Positions 59,113-64,000 of a stretch of DNA of 64,000 nt are shown here, piece by piece (position 1 is the stretch's first letter; every line of letters starts with the position of its first letter). The stretch spans positions 485,001 to 549,000 of the forward strand of contig JACSYO010000199.1 of the NCBI GenBank assembly GCA_016806645.1, read 5' to 3'. This DNA comes from Ophiodon elongatus (taxonomy: Eukaryota > Chordata > Actinopteri > Perciformes > Hexagrammidae). Under the pieces are notes generated by a model. It was not told the DNA's origin, searched no databases, and saw only the letters and a program-made list of their open reading frames with translations. Made by a program: the position numbers and the translations under genes.

Positions 59113-59790
59113 TAAGACTTGTTACTTACTTACTTCGACTTGTTGCTAACTTACTTCGACTTGTTGCTAACTTACTTAGACTTGTTACTTACTTACTTAG
59201 ACGTGTTACTTACTTACTTTGACTTGTTGCTAACTTAAACTTGTTACTTACTTACTTTGACTTGTTGCTAACTTAGACTTGTTACTTACTTACTTTGACT
59301 TGTTGCTAACTTAGACTTGTTACTTACTTACTTTGACTTGTTGCGAACTTAGACTTGTTACTTACTTACTTAGACTTGTTGCTAACTTAGACTTGTTACT
59401 TACTTACTTAGACTTGTTACTTACTTACTTAGACGTGTTACTTACTTACTTAGACTTCTTGCTAACTTACTTAGACTTGTTGCTAACTTAGACTTGTTAC
59501 TTACTTACTTAGACTTGTTGCTAACTTAGACTTGTTACTTACTTAGACGTATTACTATCATAGACATGTTACTTACTTACTTACTTACTTACTTAGACAT
59601 GTTACTTACTTAGACTTGATACTTACTTACTTACACTTGTTACTTACTTACTTGACTTGTTACTTACTTAGACTTGTTACCTGATTTTCAATTGTCTTCA
59701 GACTTGCTCTGAATGAATTAAAACTTACTTTGACGGACTTTACTTGTTTAAAAAGACTTGACCAATTTTTCAAATGACTTGATGATAAAT
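59113..59790. repeat. gacttg/ttacttac minisatellite, middle part
   Basis: Resumes immediately after the insertion with taagacttgttacttac. A sub-unit containing gttgctaacttagacttg recurs many times, and it ends in gacttgaccaattttt. Confidence 0.92.
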
Positions 59791-59794
59791 TACA

Positions 59795-59992
59795 TTTATT
59801 TTCTTCTGACCACTCAAGATTCACACATTTACACACACATTCATTCACTGATGACACAACCATCAGGAACAACTTGGGGTTCAGTATCTTGCACAAGGAC
59901 ACTACAGCAAGCGGGAGGAGTGGGGGATCAAACCACCGATCTACCGATTAGTGGATTATCTGCTCTACCTCTGAGCCACATCTGTCCTTTGT
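59795..59992 (-). mobile_element. tRNA-derived SINE copy 6
   Basis: Plus-strand text ttctgaccactcaag, ggggatcaaaccaccgatc and ctctacctctgagccacat follows the order of the other copies. It sits inside the minisatellite block. Confidence 0.75.
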
Positions 59993-60017
59993 AGAGGGAA
60001 AAATTACTATTAATCCT

Positions 60018-60575
60018 TGTATCGAATATTACTCTGTGTTCTACTGCTATTATGGCCTGGGGAAAGGCATGACTGGCCCCTTTCTAGTTGAACTTCGACT
60101 GAACCACTGACGTCTTGTCGGCTTTCAGTTGAACTTCGACTGAACAGCTGTCGGCTGACACCCTTTCTGCATCCTAAAACTTATGAATTGCATTCAAACT
60201 GAGTTGGTCATTACAATGCCTAATCTGTATACCACATTGATGTGAGTTTGAAATATATCCTTGTCTGCACATTAACCATTGCTGTCTGTCAAAGCCAAGA
60301 AGTGTGCCTTCATGTTCTGGAAAATCCCATGTTCTTTATTATAGCCTCTTTGTTTGTATGATTGGACATATCTAATCCTGTCATGAATGTATGTATTCAT
60401 TCTTTGTCCTTATGGGTATAAAACCCCCGGTAAGAATACGCTCGGGACCGATTCCTTGGCAGTTGCTTGATTGTCACTTGTCGATTTCGGTCCTTCTGCG
60501 CAGAAGTTTATTAAAATACACAAAGACAAATTCTCTTCGTAGGTCTCCCTTTATTCGGTCAAAACTTCCACCACA
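60018..60575 (+). mobile_element. solo-LTR-like element, 558 bp
   Basis: Begins TGTATCG and ends CCACCACA, with the direct repeat TCCT on both sides (60014-60017 and 60576-60579). Internally, in LTR order, it has a repeated gttgaacttcgactgaac (about 60089 and 60129, a U3-type direct repeat), a TATA box tataaaa at 60417 and attaaa at 60510 as a likely poly(A) signal. No protein-coding part is present. Family not determined. Confidence 0.75.
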
Positions 60576-60579
60576 TCCT

Positions 60580-60630
60580 TAATACTTGAGATTTGACTTG
60601 GACTTGCACCTAAAGAATTAAACACAGCTC
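60580..60630. repeat. right edge of the gacttg repeat block
   Basis: tacttgagatttgacttgg followed by acttgcacctaaag matches the edge words seen at about 16080-16150, showing that the block from 57585 to here was once continuous. Confidence 0.75.
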
Positions 60631-63600
60631 TGTTACATAGAGAGATAAATAGATGGCTGGAAGAGATGGAGACAGAAATCCGCACTCGGAGTGCAGCTTC
60701 CTGTCAGCTCGTCTTTCAATCCTTGTATATTTATACCTGCACTGCCAGTTGGCATATACTGTAGACTGAACTTCTTACTGTATTATAACTTATAACAGCT
60801 CAGCAGCTGAGCCCATATGAGCTCAAGTAGGAGCCCATTCATCATTTATAGAGCTAACACTACCAGAAAGAATAACATCCTTCTAAAAGCAAAGCGAATC
60901 CAATCATGGCAGCAGCATGGTGCATATACTACAGGGGAAGGCAAAGTTACTGGCAAACTAGCCTCTAATACAGTTTAAAATATCTGAGTGCATTACTTAA
61001 GTGAGAGGAAGACAAAAGATGCTCTTTCAGAAGTGTCCCTCATCGCTGATGGAAACCGTCAAAGCTGTCCTCCTCGCATCCCTTTCTCATTGCTCTCATC
61101 TCTCCTATCCCTCATTCCCTAACCCCTCATGCACATGGGCCGTGTTACAAAGCAGGGAGAGTTTGAAGAAATGAAGCAGAGCAGGATGCGGAAGTCAGTA
61201 AATCAGGTTTAATCAAGCGGTGACTGCAGTTCACTTTCAAGTTTGCTCTGAGAGAAACAATTGTTCAACAAACTCCAACTGAAGAAAATAATAAATTGTT
61301 CACCTTTAATAATTCCTTTCTTTACTCCCAGTAATGTATCCTAGCTTCTACCAAAGAAATAAATTTGAATTGAAATTATTATTGCCTTGGTGTATGTTTT
61401 TACTTGTTTGGTCAAAGAAGAAAGAAGATATTAAAGTTCCACAAATTATTCTGCCATAACGGAAAAAGTTTAATGTGTGATTTGAGTACTCCCTTAATTT
61501 CTCTGACGCCATACATTTGTTATTTTATGTCGTGATCCAAATCAGAATGGATTGCTGACATCATAGAACTATCTGTTGCTCTGAGTTTGTACAATCTGGT
61601 CATTTACCACCACCACCACCACTGGACTAATGAAAGAGAAACAGCCAACATATTGAGTTAGCCTAGCTTCACAGTTTAACAGCACTCAATTGTAAAGACT
61701 TCTAAAAGGACAGGCATCTTAAATGGCTATTGGTACACAATCAACGGCATGTAGACTTTTTGTAAATGAAAAAAAATGTGCTGTGTCAATGGTTGTGGGC
61801 TATACAGAGCTATTGCATGCTCCAGTCAATAGCCGAAAGATAGCGATAAACGTCTGAAGCCAAAAATGTCGTTTTTCTTTGTTTATAATGTAGAGTTTTG
61901 GTGTCTGAAAAGCTTTCCACCCTCACCAGGATAAACCAGGAATAAAAAGAAACACACAATTCAGCAAAGAATCTGTATCAGCCATGCGATACAATGTGTC
62001 AGAATCTGCCTTAAAACCAGGCCTACTCTAAAGTCATTTAAATGTTATGTTCAAGCAGCAATTTCATCATTTTGAAAACATTTCATCTCCATGACAACAC
62101 AGGGTGTGTTTGTGCTGACCTCGGATGAGATCATGATGCAGCTAATTCGTTGTTTTGTCCTGAGACTAGAACAGCAGAATGTGTCAGCTACATGCCTGCA
62201 GCGCGATACAACTTCCATGAATCCCAAGAGGGTTTGACCTTTTCAACTGTGGGTGTGTGTTGGTAGGGAGTGTGTGATCAAATGATGTGTGTTTGACTAC
62301 AGTTTTCTGTAACAACCCAAGGGGACAGAGATGGAACTTCAGAACCAGGAGTACTTAAAAAAATTAAAGCATCACTTCATCTCTACTCTAATTCAACATT
62401 ATTACAAGCAATAACAGTGCTAAGAAGCTCCTCGGGTTACCAATATTAAGTAGGTGTACAGGTTATACTGCAGAAGGAACTTGATTACAACATTTTTCAA
62501 GGCTGAAAGGCTGTTTACTTCACAGGAAACAGATTACTTCCATCTCTGAAGGTTTATCTCATGCACTATGAAGCCACTTACATAATGTGAATGCACTCAG
62601 AGGCTCTTGGAGGAATTCAGTCTTCTGTTGAATCCGCTTCCTCCGCGCTGGAAGATCCCTGAGCCAGAGTCTGTTGTTCTTCAGAGTTCAGCATGTGGAA
62701 TTAGTGACGAAGTTACATGCTTGAATGGATGGATGTGCAACAAATTCGCCCTGGTGTGATTTGTAAACAAAATATGTTTCATTGCTTTTACTCGTGTACA
62801 AACAAGGACTATGGAGAAATAGGAAATGGATTCAGTGTTTGGACATGATGCAAGTAATGTAGTTGACACTAGAGCTGGGTATCAAATAGAGGTCAACCGA
62901 CAGTGGATTTTTAAAGGCCGATATATTAACGATAGTTTGGTGTAGGAAAATGCCGATAGCTAGTTAATTGTCCGTTACTGATTAGGAGCTGAAAGTGTTG
63001 CCTTAAATATTGGAGTGATCACTTTTGTGGGAACAAATATACTAAATGGGTTGGATATGACCTGTCAGCAAAATCAGCTGTTCAGACTGCAAAGTATTGG
63101 CCAACATTTTCTAACGCTGTCGCCAGAATATTTAAATTTTTTGAATTTTCATGAAGTGGAGAAAGAAATCTGAAATGATATAAATAATAATGATCTAAAC
63201 CATAATTTAAAGTCTGTCATTCAATTATGGCTGGAGCTCACTGAGTGCAATTGCCCCGCCCCCTTTCCATGTATGAGTGCCATTTCATTGGATTTTAAGA
63301 GTTGTTTATCCCATGCACACACATTTTCTTAAGCAAAGTAACCATCATTATGTGTATAGAGCCTCCATGTTAAAGAGTGATGTACGTCCCTGCAAGACTG
63401 GTGGTGGCTGCCACCAGTCACCAGCCATTATCTGAGTCTAGTTCCAGTTTCATTGAATGTCGGGTCAGATTGATGAGATTAATTTGTCATAGAAAACTGA
63501 ACTAATACATATGTAAAATGGATATTATCAATAGTTGCATGTGAACAATTAATCAAATTGCTCTGTGTTGTGTGAAAGGAGTCGTGTGTGGTGACAGACA

Positions 63601-64000
63601 GCTAGCTATGCGTCCGCTAGATGTGCAAACAGGCAACAGTTTGACCTATTAACTTTGTCAGACCTGTGACCTTTGGCTCCAGAAAAAGAGATAAAAGCGT
63701 GAAATACATTTAAAGCTGTTTTAGACCATTTTATATATTATAATACATTGGTACTTTCTGGAAATTAAACAAAAGTAATTTTTAAGAAATGTTTAAGATA
63801 TTTAGATTCAAGTTAAGGTATTTTAAATATTGTTTAAGTATTGTACCACAAAATGATACCCAGCCCTATCAGACACACAGATAGGCTAATTGTTGCATTG
63901 TGTGTGTGTGTGGCTGAGGGGATGATATAGGATACAGCACCCAACAACTCAATTGAATTTGCATGTTGTGTAAAATAGATGTAATTTGGCCTAATCCAAG

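Larger units (their letters stand above)
54494..64000 (-). other. ablim2: probable ablim2 intron upstream of the LIM1-LIM2 exon
   Basis: I searched by eye for the exon with the first half of LIM1, looking for cysteine spacing and a donor leaving one base, and did not find it. The region is dominated by repeats: the tact-rich tract, a CA/CG array, the gacttg minisatellite block and its two insertions. The first exon or exons are therefore presumed to lie beyond the window, though a missed exon is possible. Confidence 0.65.

Overview
The window is nuclear DNA from a vertebrate, almost certainly a teleost fish. The evidence is one large, intron-rich vertebrate gene with GT-AG introns, a fish-type L2 LINE tail, several copies of a tRNA-derived SINE common in fish, and heavy CA/GA/GATA microsatellites. 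No operons, phage, CRISPR or other prokaryotic features were seen.

The one gene I can establish runs on the minus strand from 54493 down to the stop codon at 10318-10320. It encodes an actin-binding LIM protein, best matched to ABLIM2. I assembled 21 coding exons by eye. Every junction has AG/GT signals on the minus strand and every phase agrees, giving one continuous frame of 667 codons plus a stop. The chain covers the end of LIM1, complete LIM2, LIM3 and LIM4, a Ser/Pro-rich linker, an 8-nt microexon, and a C-terminal villin headpiece ending in KKKARLF. The start codon, promoter and first half of LIM1 were not found and probably lie beyond position 64000. Three exons are in-frame candidates for alternative inclusion: 294 nt (30229-30522), 42 nt (35128-35169) and 33 nt (33459-33491).

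Below 10318 the window holds the 3' UTR and intergenic DNA. A small CpG-rich patch at about 5210-5560 may hold the first coding exon of a further minus-strand gene (5349-5373, tentative).

Introns and flanks are rich in mobile elements. They include an L2 LINE relic (43976-45067), two retrotransposon 3' ends, at least six SINE copies, a 144-bp sequence present twice and nearly identical, and a dispersed element at 7616-8380 with a shorter relative at 53955-54248. At 57.6-60.6 kb a large minisatellite block was interrupted by two insertions: one with TGTTA/TAACA ends and a 4-bp TAAC duplication, and one solo-LTR-like element with a 4-bp TCCT duplication.

I found no convincing new biological system. 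The items most worth checking are the cassette exons, the microexon, the two dated insertions into the minisatellite block, and the possible gene start near 5.4 kb.
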